This document shows, one piece after another, positions 15,371 to 23,781 of a DNA stretch of 34,187 nt. A program made the translations under genes and the position numbers. The notes below the pieces were generated by a model. It searched no databases. It saw nothing but the letters and a program-made list of their open reading frames with translations, and had not been told where the DNA came from. Source of the DNA: Bacteroidales bacterium (lineage in GTDB: Bacteria > Bacteroidota > Bacteroidia > Bacteroidales > UBA12077); contig JAGXLC010000011.1 in NCBI GenBank assembly GCA_018334875.1, positions 1 through 34,187 of the forward strand. Reading direction: 5' to 3'. How positions within the stretch are numbered: the stretch's first letter is position 1; every line of letters begins with the position of its first letter.

Positions 15371-15399
15371 AAAAAGGGCGGAAATTTCCGCCCTTTTTC
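15371..15399 (+). terminator. Rho-independent terminator of lpdA
   Basis: AAAAAGGGCGGAAA and TTTCCGCCCTTTTT form a perfect palindromic stem with a T-tract, 50 bases after the stop. Confidence 0.92.
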
Positions 15400-15638
15400 A
15401 TTTTCGGGTAATCTGCATTTGTTGGGGTTAGGAGTAGGGTTTTGTATTTTAGGGTTAGGTCATTCTATATTGATAAAAAAAACCATTTCGCTTTTTAGTT
15501 TCATATATTAGATGAAAAAAGTCCGGGAAAAGTTGCGTTAATTTTTATTTAAAACGCAACTTTTTTTCTAAAAGCTCCATCTATATTGTGAATAGAAAAT
15601 ATCTTCCGGTATGCTTTTACATTATTAAAAATTTTGGG
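15400..15638. other. Non-coding gap before the sigma factor, with a second hairpin
   Basis: About 240 bases with no convincing gene. It contains GT-rich stretches with two GGGTTAGG-like motifs (15425-15461) and, at 15528-15567, a strong hairpin described separately. It should also hold upstream promoter elements for the sigma factor operon. Confidence 0.5.
15528..15567 (+). terminator. Second terminator-like hairpin, no gene directly upstream
   Basis: AAAAGTTGCGTT (15528-15539) pairs perfectly with AACGCAACTTTT (15553-15564), followed by more T. The lpdA transcript should already end at 15399, so this hairpin may end an undetected small RNA that starts after 15400, or it may be a simple backup. 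Confidence 0.6.
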
Positions 15639-15646
15639 TATCTTTG
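15639..15646 (+). promoter_or_regulatory. -7 box of the sigma factor operon
   Basis: TATCTTTG is an exact TAnnTTTG match, 24 bases before the chosen GTG start. The -33 region (TTTTAC near 15615) is poor, which leaves room for activation or for recognition by another sigma factor. Its position argues against the TTG start at 15634. Confidence 0.5.
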
Positions 15647-15669
15647 TTGGAAACCCATATTATTTGTCA

Positions 15670-16224
15670 GTGTCAAAGCTGAATAACATAGTAAAAGCTT
15701 GTCTCTCGGGAGATTCGAAGGCACAAGCCCAGTTGTATAAACAATATGCAAGTCGCTTGTATGCTCTGTGCCTGAGATATACTAATAATGAGGATGAAGC
15801 CAGGGATATACTCCAGGAAGGTTTTATCAAGATTTTTGAAAAGCTTGGGCAGTATAAGAACACAGGTTCTCTGGAAGGATGGATGAGAAAGATTGTTGTG
15901 AATACTGCTTTGGAAAAGATAAGGAAAGAAAGCCGTTTCGTGCTGGTAGAAGATGAAACAATGATCGAAAATGATAAATACAAGTACGAACATGTATTGG
16001 AGGATATAGAAAGAAATGAGCTGTTGGGAATGATTAAGGAGTTGAGTTTACAGTATCGTATGGTTTTCAACCTTTATGCCATTGAGGGATATTCACATAA
16101 AGAAATCAGCAAAAAACTCAATATCAGCGAAGGTACTTCAAAGTCCAACTTGTCAAGGGCAAGAGAATTGTTAAAAAGTAAGATTGAAACACGATATAAG
16201 ATTAAATTTGGGAAAGTGATTTAA
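15670..16224 (+). CDS. ECF-type RNA polymerase sigma factor (sigma-70 family)
   Basis: 184 residues from the GTG at 15670; TTG codons at 15664 and 15634 are alternatives, and the promoter box at 15639-15646 speaks against the longest form. Region 2 spans about residues 20-90 (YALCLRYTNNEDEARDILQE, then EGWMRKIVVNTALEKIRK) and region 4 about 125-175 (LSLQYRMVFNLYAIEGYSHK, then a helix-turn-helix ending SNLSRARELLKSKI). There is no region 1 or 3, so it is an extracytoplasmic-function factor. Its stop overlaps the start of the next gene as TAATG, so the pair is translationally coupled, as is usual for a sigma factor and its anti-sigma regulator. Confidence 0.92.
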   Translation: MSKLNNIVKACLSGDSKAQAQLYKQYASRLYALCLRYTNNEDEARDILQEGFIKIFEKLGQYKNTGSLEGWMRKIVVNTALEKIRKESRFVLVEDETMIENDKYKYEHVLEDIERNELLGMIKELSLQYRMVFNLYAIEGYSHKEISKKLNISEGTSKSNLSRARELLKSKIETRYKIKFGKVI

Positions 16225-17582
16225 TGACGGTAGACAGATCAAAAATAGATGAGATTTTCCGCAACAGATTGAAGGATCATGAAGTGATCCCTCCCTATGA
16301 GGTATGGGAGGATGTTGTGGTACATCTGGCTGAGCGCAGGAGAATAAGAAAAAGTAAAAAGATGTATCTGCAGATTGCGGCCTCTTTGATTATTCTTGTG
16401 GCTGCAGGGTCCCTTTTCCTGACATCCTCTGAAACTTTATTCAATTCGGGCGTTCAGTCACAGAATCGTATTGAAAAACAGTCCTCCCGTAATATTGTTG
16501 AGGAGCCACCTTCTCAGCCCTTACATGCGGATGCTTCCGAAAAAGAACCTCCTGAAAAGGAATCTGGCGGCTCTCCTCCGGTTGATGATCAAAAAAGTCA
16601 GGATGCCGGTAGAGATTTTCCATCCGATGGAAATACCAATGCCCTTGCATCTTTATCTCCGGAAACCAGCGAAAATATAGATGAGCTTTTGGAGAAAAAG
16701 GAACCCCTGATGTCCGGTGTTTCCTCAAATAACGGAGCCGGGGAAGAGCCGGTTTTTGCAGGAATTTATGCCGTCGATGCGTTTACCGATGGGTTTGCCT
16801 CCTCAGGGGAGGCTTCTGTTGCCGCTGATGTTCCCAATACAACGCATTTCTCCCTTAAAGCTACTATGGCGCCTGTGATGTCTTACCGAAGATTGCAGAA
16901 TAATGCATCGCGGGCTGAATACAATACTTCTGAGAGCGAGCTTTTCTCTTACAGCGGGGGTGTTAATTTCGGCTATAAGCTCACCGAGCGCTTAAGTGTT
17001 CATTCCGGTTTCTATTATTCACAAATGGGACAAACAGTAAGCAAAATCCGTCTCGGTTCCGACGATTTTGCACAATATGGCGAAGAAATTTTTGTCAGGC
17101 TGAAGAATTCGCTGGGGGAAGTTGAAGTAAAACCCGGTAAGCTGATTAGTGCCAAGCCTCCTGAAAGCATTCAGAATATCGTAAACGGAAACAGACTTCT
17201 TAAGTTTTCCTATAAGCTGGATGCTTCAGTAGTGCAACGATTTGAATATGTTAAAGTTCCTTTGATGGTTGAATATACCGTAATTGACAAAAAAATCGAT
17301 GTAAATCTTGTAGGTGGACTTAACTCCAACTTCCTGGTTAATGAAGGAGTTTATCTGAAAAATCAACAGGGTGATACACGTTTAATCGGGAATACAGCCA
17401 ATATACGTCAGTTCAATTATTCCGGGTCATTGGGTTTAGGCTTGGAGTATAATATTGCAAATCAAGTTAATATGTATTTTGAGCCCCAAATGGATTATTT
17501 TTTACATTCCATTAATTACAGTGAAACAAAAACCTATCCCTATTCGTTTGGTGTTCTTACAGGGTTGAGTATAACTTTTTAG
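16224..17582 (+). CDS. Anti-sigma-like membrane protein with a C-terminal outer-membrane beta-barrel-type domain
   Basis: 452 residues in three parts. Residues 1-47 are charged and cytoplasmic-looking (MTVDRSKIDEIFRNRLKDHE, PPYEVWEDVV), as in Bacteroidetes anti-sigma proteins. One membrane helix follows at about 48-67 (MYLQIAASLIILVAAGSLFL). Residues 70-205 are a low-complexity Pro/Glu/Ser-rich linker. Residues about 206-452 alternate like a porin-type barrel (SGGVNFGYKLTERLSVHSGF; GSLGLGLEYNIANQVNMYFE) and end in GVLTGLSITF, a terminal Phe typical of barrels. It probably regulates the overlapping sigma factor. How one chain reaches both membranes is unclear; it has no cleavable signal. A pure periplasmic beta-domain is the alternative. 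Confidence 0.75.
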   Translation: MTVDRSKIDEIFRNRLKDHEVIPPYEVWEDVVVHLAERRRIRKSKKMYLQIAASLIILVAAGSLFLTSSETLFNSGVQSQNRIEKQSSRNIVEEPPSQPLHADASEKEPPEKESGGSPPVDDQKSQDAGRDFPSDGNTNALASLSPETSENIDELLEKKEPLMSGVSSNNGAGEEPVFAGIYAVDAFTDGFASSGEASVAADVPNTTHFSLKATMAPVMSYRRLQNNASRAEYNTSESELFSYSGGVNFGYKLTERLSVHSGFYYSQMGQTVSKIRLGSDDFAQYGEEIFVRLKNSLGEVEVKPGKLISAKPPESIQNIVNGNRLLKFSYKLDASVVQRFEYVKVPLMVEYTVIDKKIDVNLVGGLNSNFLVNEGVYLKNQQGDTRLIGNTANIRQFNYSGSLGLGLEYNIANQVNMYFEPQMDYFLHSINYSETKTYPYSFGVLTGLSITF

Positions 17583-17614
17583 GCAAAGGATAATTATCAC
17601 CGCTTAAATTTCCC

Positions 17615-17622
17615 TAATTTTG
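17615..17622 (+). promoter_or_regulatory. -7 box of the lytic transglycosylase gene
   Basis: TAATTTTG matches TAnnTTTG exactly, 32 bases before the ATG at 17655. No TTG is found at the expected -33 distance. Confidence 0.45.
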
Positions 17623-17654
17623 TAGGCTTTTAAAGGAAAATTATTATTTCAACT

Positions 17655-18635
17655 ATGATTGGAAAGGAAAGAATGGTGATTGGGCTGATATCTGCTTTGA
17701 TCACCTTAATTTTGGTACTTTTTTTTATTATCGGTCTGGGTTTTACGAGCGACGAAGAGGAGGAGGAGAAGCAACCCACTTTTGCTGAGAGGTTCCAGAA
17801 TGATTATTCCATTTATTCTCTGAATCTTCCCGATTCATTAACCTTTGCCGGCGAAGAAGTGCCTGTTGATTATTTTGATGTACGGGAATCTCTTGATCGC
17901 GAATTGCTGGTGAATACTTACTGGCAATCTCATACCATCCTGCTTATCAAAAGGGCCAACAGGTACTTCCCTATGATAGAGGATATTCTGGAAGAACATA
18001 ATGTCCCGGAAGATTTTAAATATGTGCCACTGATTGAAAGTGAATTGACTCATGCGGTTTCACCCGCCGGTGCAGTAGGGTTTTGGCAATTTTTAAGGGG
18101 AACAGCAAGGGATTATGGATTGGAGGTTAACTACCAGGTAGATGAGCGATATAATTTGGAAAAATCAACCAAAGCAGCTTGCGAGTATTTTCATGATGCC
18201 AAAGAAAGATTTGGGAGCTGGACACTGGCAGCAGCAGCCTTCAATTTTGGCCGGACGGCAACAATCAGGCAGTTGAACAGACAACAGGCGGATAGTTACT
18301 ACAACCTGGTACTGAATGAGGAAACAGCCCGATACATCTATAGAATACTGGCCATGAAACTTATAATGAATGACCCGGAAAAATATGGATTCAATATCAG
18401 GGAGCAAGATTTGTACCATCCGGTCCCTTATTATAAGGTTGAAGTAGATACAACGGTGGAGGATTTTGCCGCGTTTGCCAGGGAACATTCCATCAACTAT
18501 AAACTGCTTAAAATCATGAATCCTTGGTTGAGAGAGAATTACTTGAAGAATCCCAGAGGTAAAACCTATGAGATCAAGATTCCTGAAAAGGGATACCGCG
18601 ATTACCGGAAACTTTATCTCAACCAAAAACAATAA
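17655..18635 (+). CDS. MltD-like membrane-bound lytic transglycosylase
   Basis: 326 residues. A single N-terminal membrane anchor (about 8-30) replaces the lipobox of E. coli MltD, followed by an acidic stretch DEEEEEKQ. The family 23 lysozyme-like core contains VPLIESELTHAVSPAGAVGF with catalytic Glu128, then WQFLRGTARDYGL and the AAAFNFG motif. The C-terminal part (about 255-320; YYKVEVDTTVEDFAAFAREH and LKIMNPWL) resembles a diverged LysM wall-binding domain. The enzyme cleaves peptidoglycan glycan strands to leave 1,6-anhydro ends. It acts in the periplasm, tethered to the inner membrane. Confidence 0.88.
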   Translation: MIGKERMVIGLISALITLILVLFFIIGLGFTSDEEEEEKQPTFAERFQNDYSIYSLNLPDSLTFAGEEVPVDYFDVRESLDRELLVNTYWQSHTILLIKRANRYFPMIEDILEEHNVPEDFKYVPLIESELTHAVSPAGAVGFWQFLRGTARDYGLEVNYQVDERYNLEKSTKAACEYFHDAKERFGSWTLAAAAFNFGRTATIRQLNRQQADSYYNLVLNEETARYIYRILAMKLIMNDPEKYGFNIREQDLYHPVPYYKVEVDTTVEDFAAFAREHSINYKLLKIMNPWLRENYLKNPRGKTYEIKIPEKGYRDYRKLYLNQKQ

Positions 18636-18683
18636 TTTTTTTATTTATACATTGTTATTGAGATGCATTAAAATTGTTCTACG

Positions 18684-21533
18684 TTGTTAGAAAGTAAAGA
18701 CTTACAAGATATAATTGAGTCAGAAGGCCGGGAAGTCAGTGTATTGGGTGCAAGAGTTCATAATCTGACCAATATTGATGTAGCCATACCCAGAAACACC
18801 CTTACGGTGATAACTGGTTTGAGTGGAAGCGGGAAATCGTCCCTTGCCTTTGATACCATATATGCTGAAGGCCAGCGGCGGTATATTGAAACCATGTCCG
18901 CTTATGCCCGGAAATTCATCGGAGAAATGGAACGCCCCGATGTGGATAAGATAACAGGTTTAAGTCCTGTGATATCCATAGAGCAGAAGACAACGATCAG
19001 GAACCCCCGCTCTACAGTTGGTACCATTACCGAAATTTATGATTTTATGCGTCTGCTTTTTGCCAGGGCTGGTGAAGCCTATTCTTATCTCACCGGTGAA
19101 AAAATGGTGAAATATACAGACGACCAGATAGTAGATCTGATTGGTAAGGAATATTCGGGAAAGAAAGTGATCATACTGGCACCACTGATTCAGGGTAGGA
19201 AGGGGCATTATAAAGAGCTTTTCGAAAAATACCGAAAGAAAGGCTATCTGAATATCCGGATTGATGGGAATTTACAGGAGATCCAGCCGGGCATGAAGGT
19301 GGAACGTTATAAGAACCATCATATTGAACTGGTGATTGATAAACTCCGTATAGATGAAAATGAAGGAAAAAGGCTGAAGCAGTCGGTTAAAACTGCGATG
19401 GATGAAGGCAAAGGGATTCTCATGCTGATGGAATATGATAGCGAAAAAACCCGGTATTTTAGTCGTAAGCTGATGTGTCCGACTACCGGTCTTTCCTATA
19501 ATGAACCTGCACCACATACCTTTTCGTTCAACTCACCCCAGGGGGCATGTCCAAAATGCAACGGACTGGGAGTTGTGGATGACATTAACCTGGAAAGAGC
19601 CATTCCCAGTCAGAAGCTTAGTATCAGGGAAGGAGGAATCGAACCCTTCGGGAAGTACAAAGATATATTAATATTCTGGCAACTGGAGGCTATTGCTAAA
19701 AAGTATGGTTTTACGCTTGATACGCCCATAGAAAAAATACCGCGTGAGGCTATGGATATCATTCTTTACGGTTCGGAGGAACCTTTCCGCCTTCATTCAT
19801 CCCCTTTGGGAAGAAGTTCAAAATATTCCCTCAAATTTGATGGTTTGGTGAATTATCTGCTCCATAGCCACAGAGCTGCCAAATCAAAAGGGTCAAAGTG
19901 GACCGAGCGATATATCAGGAAAGTTACCTGTTCGATGTGTGAGGGGACCCGGTTGAAAAATGAAGCACTGTATTTTAAAATTGACGGCAAGCATATCGCT
20001 GAGTTATCCCGGATGGATATTAATGAGCTTTCTCAATGGTTTTCAGACCTTGAAAGCCGAATGACCAGGAAACAGACGCTTATTGCCCGGGATGTGCTTA
20101 AGGAAATCCGAAACCGGTTAAATTTTTTACTGGAGGTGGGTCTGGAATATCTCACCCCCGACCGGCCTGCACGGAGCCTTTCCGGGGGTGAAAGTCAAAG
20201 GATCAGGCTGGCTACCCAAATTGGGTCCCAGCTTGTCAATGTGCTCTATATACTTGATGAACCCAGTATCGGTCTGCATCAGAGAGATAACAGGAGATTG
20301 ATTCATTCCCTTAAACAATTGCGTGACAATGGGAATTCTATTATGGTGGTTGAGCATGATAAAGGAATGATTTTATCAGCCGATCATGTGGTAGATATGG
20401 GTCCGTATGCCGGGGAACATGGAGGTGAGGTTGTAGCTCAGGGTAAACCCGTGGAAATAATGAAGCAGAATTCCCTCACAGCCGACTACCTGAACCTGAA
20501 AAAAAAGATTGAAGTCCCACAAAAAAGAAGAGCGTTTAACAATGGCGAGCTTATATTAAAAGGAGCCCGGGGGCATAACCTGAAAAATATAAATGTAAAA
20601 TTTCCCCTGGGGCGGTTTATTTGCATTACCGGAGTATCGGGAAGCGGAAAATCTACCCTCATAAATGAAACCTTGCAGCCTATTTTAAGTAAAAGTTTCT
20701 ACAGGTCTTATAAAGATCCTTTACCTTATGAGGAAATTGAAGGTATGGAACATCTAAATAAAGTGATTGAGGTAGATCAGGCGCCTTTGGGCAGGACTCC
20801 GCGTTCAAATCCTGCTACCTATACCGGCGTCTTTTCCGATATACGCAGCTTGTTTGCCCAAACGCCTGAGGCCAGGATCAGAGGATATAAACAGGGGCGG
20901 TTTTCTTTTAATGTTAAGGGCGGAAGATGTGAAACCTGCAAAGGAGCGGGATTGCAAGTGATCGAAATGAATTTCCTGCCCGATGTGTATGTGCATTGCA
21001 AGGATTGTAACGGCAAACGTTATAACCGGGAAACCCTGGAGATAAAATACAAGGGAAAAACAATCAGCGATGTTCTGGATATGACCATTGATAGAGCATC
21101 CGAATTTTTTGAAAGTATACCTTCTATTTATACCAAATTGCAGGTTATGAAGGATGTAGGATTGGGATACGTCACTCTTGGCCAGCCGTCCACTACACTT
21201 TCGGGTGGGGAATCTCAGAGGGTTAAACTCGCGGCTGAGCTGGCCAGGAAAAATACGGGAAACACGCTTTTCATTCTTGATGAACCGACAACCGGTCTTC
21301 ATTTTGAGGATGTAAGGGTTTTGCTTAATGTGCTGAATTCATTGGTGGATAAAAACAATACGGTCATTGTTATTGAACACAATATGGAAGTAATTAAAGT
21401 AGCGGATTATATAATAGATATGGGAAAAGAAGGTGGAAATCGGGGCGGAGAGGTACTTGTTACCGGTACACCCGAGGAAGTTGCTGAAAGCAATGAAAGT
21501 TATACTGCCCGGTTTCTAAAGGATGAGCTGTGA
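18684..21533 (+). CDS. uvrA: UvrABC system protein A
   Basis: 949 residues, the normal length. Two ABC ATPase modules: Walker A GLSGSGKSS near residue 45 and GVSGSGKST near 655; signatures LSGGESQRIRLATQIGS and LSGGESQRVKLAAEL; Walker B ILDEPSIGLH and ILDEPTTGLH. Zinc modules are intact: CPKCNGLG, CSMCEGTR and the pair CETCKGAG with CKDCNGKRYN. UvrA finds bulky DNA lesions and loads UvrB in nucleotide excision repair. No ATG is available before the conserved VLGARVHNLTNIDV, because the nearest upstream ATG runs straight into a stop, so the TTG at 18684 is used; this should lower expression. UvrB and UvrC are not in the window. Confidence 0.97.
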   Translation: MLESKDLQDIIESEGREVSVLGARVHNLTNIDVAIPRNTLTVITGLSGSGKSSLAFDTIYAEGQRRYIETMSAYARKFIGEMERPDVDKITGLSPVISIEQKTTIRNPRSTVGTITEIYDFMRLLFARAGEAYSYLTGEKMVKYTDDQIVDLIGKEYSGKKVIILAPLIQGRKGHYKELFEKYRKKGYLNIRIDGNLQEIQPGMKVERYKNHHIELVIDKLRIDENEGKRLKQSVKTAMDEGKGILMLMEYDSEKTRYFSRKLMCPTTGLSYNEPAPHTFSFNSPQGACPKCNGLGVVDDINLERAIPSQKLSIREGGIEPFGKYKDILIFWQLEAIAKKYGFTLDTPIEKIPREAMDIILYGSEEPFRLHSSPLGRSSKYSLKFDGLVNYLLHSHRAAKSKGSKWTERYIRKVTCSMCEGTRLKNEALYFKIDGKHIAELSRMDINELSQWFSDLESRMTRKQTLIARDVLKEIRNRLNFLLEVGLEYLTPDRPARSLSGGESQRIRLATQIGSQLVNVLYILDEPSIGLHQRDNRRLIHSLKQLRDNGNSIMVVEHDKGMILSADHVVDMGPYAGEHGGEVVAQGKPVEIMKQNSLTADYLNLKKKIEVPQKRRAFNNGELILKGARGHNLKNINVKFPLGRFICITGVSGSGKSTLINETLQPILSKSFYRSYKDPLPYEEIEGMEHLNKVIEVDQAPLGRTPRSNPATYTGVFSDIRSLFAQTPEARIRGYKQGRFSFNVKGGRCETCKGAGLQVIEMNFLPDVYVHCKDCNGKRYNRETLEIKYKGKTISDVLDMTIDRASEFFESIPSIYTKLQVMKDVGLGYVTLGQPSTTLSGGESQRVKLAAELARKNTGNTLFILDEPTTGLHFEDVRVLLNVLNSLVDKNNTVIVIEHNMEVIKVADYIIDMGKEGGNRGGEVLVTGTPEEVAESNESYTARFLKDEL

Positions 21534-21568
21534 TTTTCCAATTTGAACTGTAAAAAATTAACTGTAAA

Positions 21569-22276
21569 ATGAGCCAGGAAGAAGATAGAATCAGAGATGC
21601 TTTTCAGCGTAAAGACTGGAATGAAGTTCAAACGGCCGATACCTGGTCGATATTCAAGATAATATCTGAATTTGTGCAGGGTTTTGAAAAACTTTCCAAA
21701 ATCGGACCTTGTGTATCAATTTTCGGATCAGCAAGAACAAAACCGGATAACAAGTATTTTAAACTGGCAGAGGACATTGCTTTCAAATTGACAAAAAATG
21801 GCTATGGAGTCATAACAGGAGGTGGCCCCGGTATTATGGAGGCAGGAAATATGGGTGCTAAGAAAGGCGGAGGACGGTCCGTGGGATTGAACATAGATCT
21901 TCCTTTTGAACAATCAGCCAATGTTTTTATCGACCCGGACAAGCTGATCAATTTTGAGCATTTTTTTGTCCGCAAAGTGATGTTTGTAAAATATGCGCAG
22001 GGATTTATTGTTTTGCCCGGCGGTTTGGGAACCATGGATGAAATGTTTGAGGCCCTTACATTGATTCAGACCGAAAAGATCGGTAAATTTCCGATAATTC
22101 TAGTGGGTAAAGCTTATTGGAAAGGTCTGTTCGACTGGATAAAACAAACGGTGCTTGAGGAAGAGAATATTAAAGAAGAAGATCTGGAGTTGTTTCAGTT
22201 GGTGGAAGGCGCCGATGAAGCCGTTGATCAGATCAATTCCTTCTATTCCAGGTACATACTGAGTCCGAATTTTTAA
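21569..22276 (+). CDS. LOG family protein (TIGR00730; cytokinin-nucleotide phosphoribohydrolase-like)
   Basis: 235 residues with a Rossmann-like SLOG fold. The signatures are GGGPGIMEAGNMGAKKGGG and VLPGGLGTMDEMFEALTLIQ, the latter the PGGxGTxxE active-site motif, with the nucleotide-binding Arg in FVRKVMF. Members cleave the N-glycosidic bond of nucleotide monophosphates (5'-phosphoribohydrolase); many were misannotated as lysine decarboxylases. An N-terminal helix of about 45 residues precedes the core. It starts 35 bases after uvrA and may be cotranscribed. The physiological nucleotide in bacteria without plant contact is unknown. Confidence 0.9.
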   Translation: MSQEEDRIRDAFQRKDWNEVQTADTWSIFKIISEFVQGFEKLSKIGPCVSIFGSARTKPDNKYFKLAEDIAFKLTKNGYGVITGGGPGIMEAGNMGAKKGGGRSVGLNIDLPFEQSANVFIDPDKLINFEHFFVRKVMFVKYAQGFIVLPGGLGTMDEMFEALTLIQTEKIGKFPIILVGKAYWKGLFDWIKQTVLEEENIKEEDLELFQLVEGADEAVDQINSFYSRYILSPNF

Positions 22277-22346
22277 GAAATGGAAAAAGTTTTTTATATA
22301 ACCCGGGTTAAGTTATTAACAGTTTGTTAAATTCTTATGTTAATAT

Positions 22347-22378
22347 TTTGTTATTATCTTTTAAAAACTTTATATTTA
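22347..22378 (+). promoter_or_regulatory. Promoter of the SPOR-domain / OM protein operon
   Basis: TTTG at 22347-22350, 20 bases, then TATATTTA at 22371-22378, which differs from TAnnTTTG only in the last base. The ATG follows 25 bases later, a normal leader. Confidence 0.55.
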
Positions 22379-22403
22379 GCCCGCAATAAAATATCTAGAG
22401 GTT

Positions 22404-23777
22404 ATGGTATATAAAATTGTGTTTTTAATCAACCTGCTTGCCGCATTTACAGTTGATTTCATGATTCCCGGCCAGGTAAGTGTTGATGTAAATGCTCCGG
22501 AGGAAATTGAAGCGGGAAGTGAGGCTACCATTCAGATTGACTTGAAAAAATCGGATGTTAGAAGTTTTGCGCGTTTCCAGCAGAAGTTACCGGGAGGACT
22601 GGAACCTGAAGTAGTTGAGGATGGGAATGCAGAATTTCGCTTTGAAGACCAGACCGTCAAGTTCATCTGGTTAAAATTACCTCAGCAGGAAGAAATTACC
22701 TTATCCTATAAACTCAATGCAAATGAGCGGTTAAAGGGCAAATTTCAACTGGAGGGATCATTCGATTATATAGTTAATAATGAAAGAAAATCTTTGGATG
22801 CCGGGACAAGAACCATAAACATCAGACCTTCCTCTTTGATAAATCCGGAAATGCTGGTGGATGTGAGTGAATTCAAACCATTGGCCAAAGCGCCTGCAGA
22901 GAGAGACAGAGCAGGCAGGGTTCAGTGCATCAGGCAAGTTCCTTACCAGGAAGAAGGTTCTGAAGCGTATAGGGTCAATCTGCTTGTAAATAAAGAGGAG
23001 AAAGAAAAGTTTGCCAAGATTCAGGAAGATATCCCTGAAGGTTATCAAGCGGTGGAAGAAGAAGCGCAGGGTGCCATATTTACTTTCAAAGACCAGACAG
23101 CCAAGTTTCTGTGGATGAACCTGCCTTCAGACAGGATTTTTGTCGTTTCCTACAAGCTGATTCCGGAAAATGATTCCGGGGACACACCGGATATTGACGG
23201 CGATTTTTCCTATATCGAAAACGAGAATACCAGAAAAATTGATATTGTTGAACGTCAGGTTGATTTGAGCAACACACAGGAAGAACATCTTTTAAGCATC
23301 ATTGATGATGAAGAACCGCCTGTTATTACGGCAGAAGGGGGCCTTACCGCTGAAGACAATGAACTGGTCGAAGAGCCGAGTTCTGCCGGCTTGCGCCGGA
23401 ATAACGGAAAAGTGAAAATTGAGATTGCGGATGAAGCCAAACGGCTTTTAGAACAGAATGCCCAACTGACTCATAAGCTGGAACCGCAATCAGGAGTATA
23501 TTACCGCGTTCAGATTGCCGCAGGTCACAGACCCATCAATGTAGAGCGTTATTTTGATCGGTATGATATTGAAAAGGAAGTTCGTACCGAATTGCATGAT
23601 GGCTGGAGGAAATACTCGGTGGGCTCTTTTTCAGTTTACAAGGAAGCAAGAGATTATAGGGTGCATTTATGGAACACCACTTCAATTGATGATGCCTTTG
23701 TAGCTGCATATAATGACGGTGACAGAATAACCGTTCAGGAAGCCCTGATGATCGCAAATCATAAATGGTACAGATAG
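22404..23777 (+). CDS. Unknown protein with two tandem beta-domains and a C-terminal SPOR-like domain
   Basis: 457 residues; not recognised as a named family. An N-terminal hydrophobic segment (VYKIVFLINLLAAFTVDFMI) looks like a signal or anchor. Two related domains follow, about 26-140 and 172-288. Both contain a motif of the form F-x-DQT-x-KFxW-x-x-LP then (L/V)SYKL: FEDQTVKFIWLKLP and FKDQTAKFLWMNLP. Residues 289-365 are an acidic linker with a short predicted helix. Residues about 366-446 read YYRVQIAAGHRP, then WRKYSVGSFSVYKEARDY and VAAYNDGDRITVQEAL, which fits a SPOR-like peptidoglycan-binding fold. The gene lies only 4 bases before the outer-membrane protein gene, so the two products probably act together in the envelope. 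Confidence 0.75.
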   Translation: MVYKIVFLINLLAAFTVDFMIPGQVSVDVNAPEEIEAGSEATIQIDLKKSDVRSFARFQQKLPGGLEPEVVEDGNAEFRFEDQTVKFIWLKLPQQEEITLSYKLNANERLKGKFQLEGSFDYIVNNERKSLDAGTRTINIRPSSLINPEMLVDVSEFKPLAKAPAERDRAGRVQCIRQVPYQEEGSEAYRVNLLVNKEEKEKFAKIQEDIPEGYQAVEEEAQGAIFTFKDQTAKFLWMNLPSDRIFVVSYKLIPENDSGDTPDIDGDFSYIENENTRKIDIVERQVDLSNTQEEHLLSIIDDEEPPVITAEGGLTAEDNELVEEPSSAGLRRNNGKVKIEIADEAKRLLEQNAQLTHKLEPQSGVYYRVQIAAGHRPINVERYFDRYDIEKEVRTELHDGWRKYSVGSFSVYKEARDYRVHLWNTTSIDDAFVAAYNDGDRITVQEALMIANHKWYR

Positions 23778-23781
23778 AAAC

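Noticed and set aside
15425-15461. Telomere-like GGGTTAGG repeats
   Set aside because: Only two imperfect copies in a GT-rich run; no array and no sign of a chromosome end.
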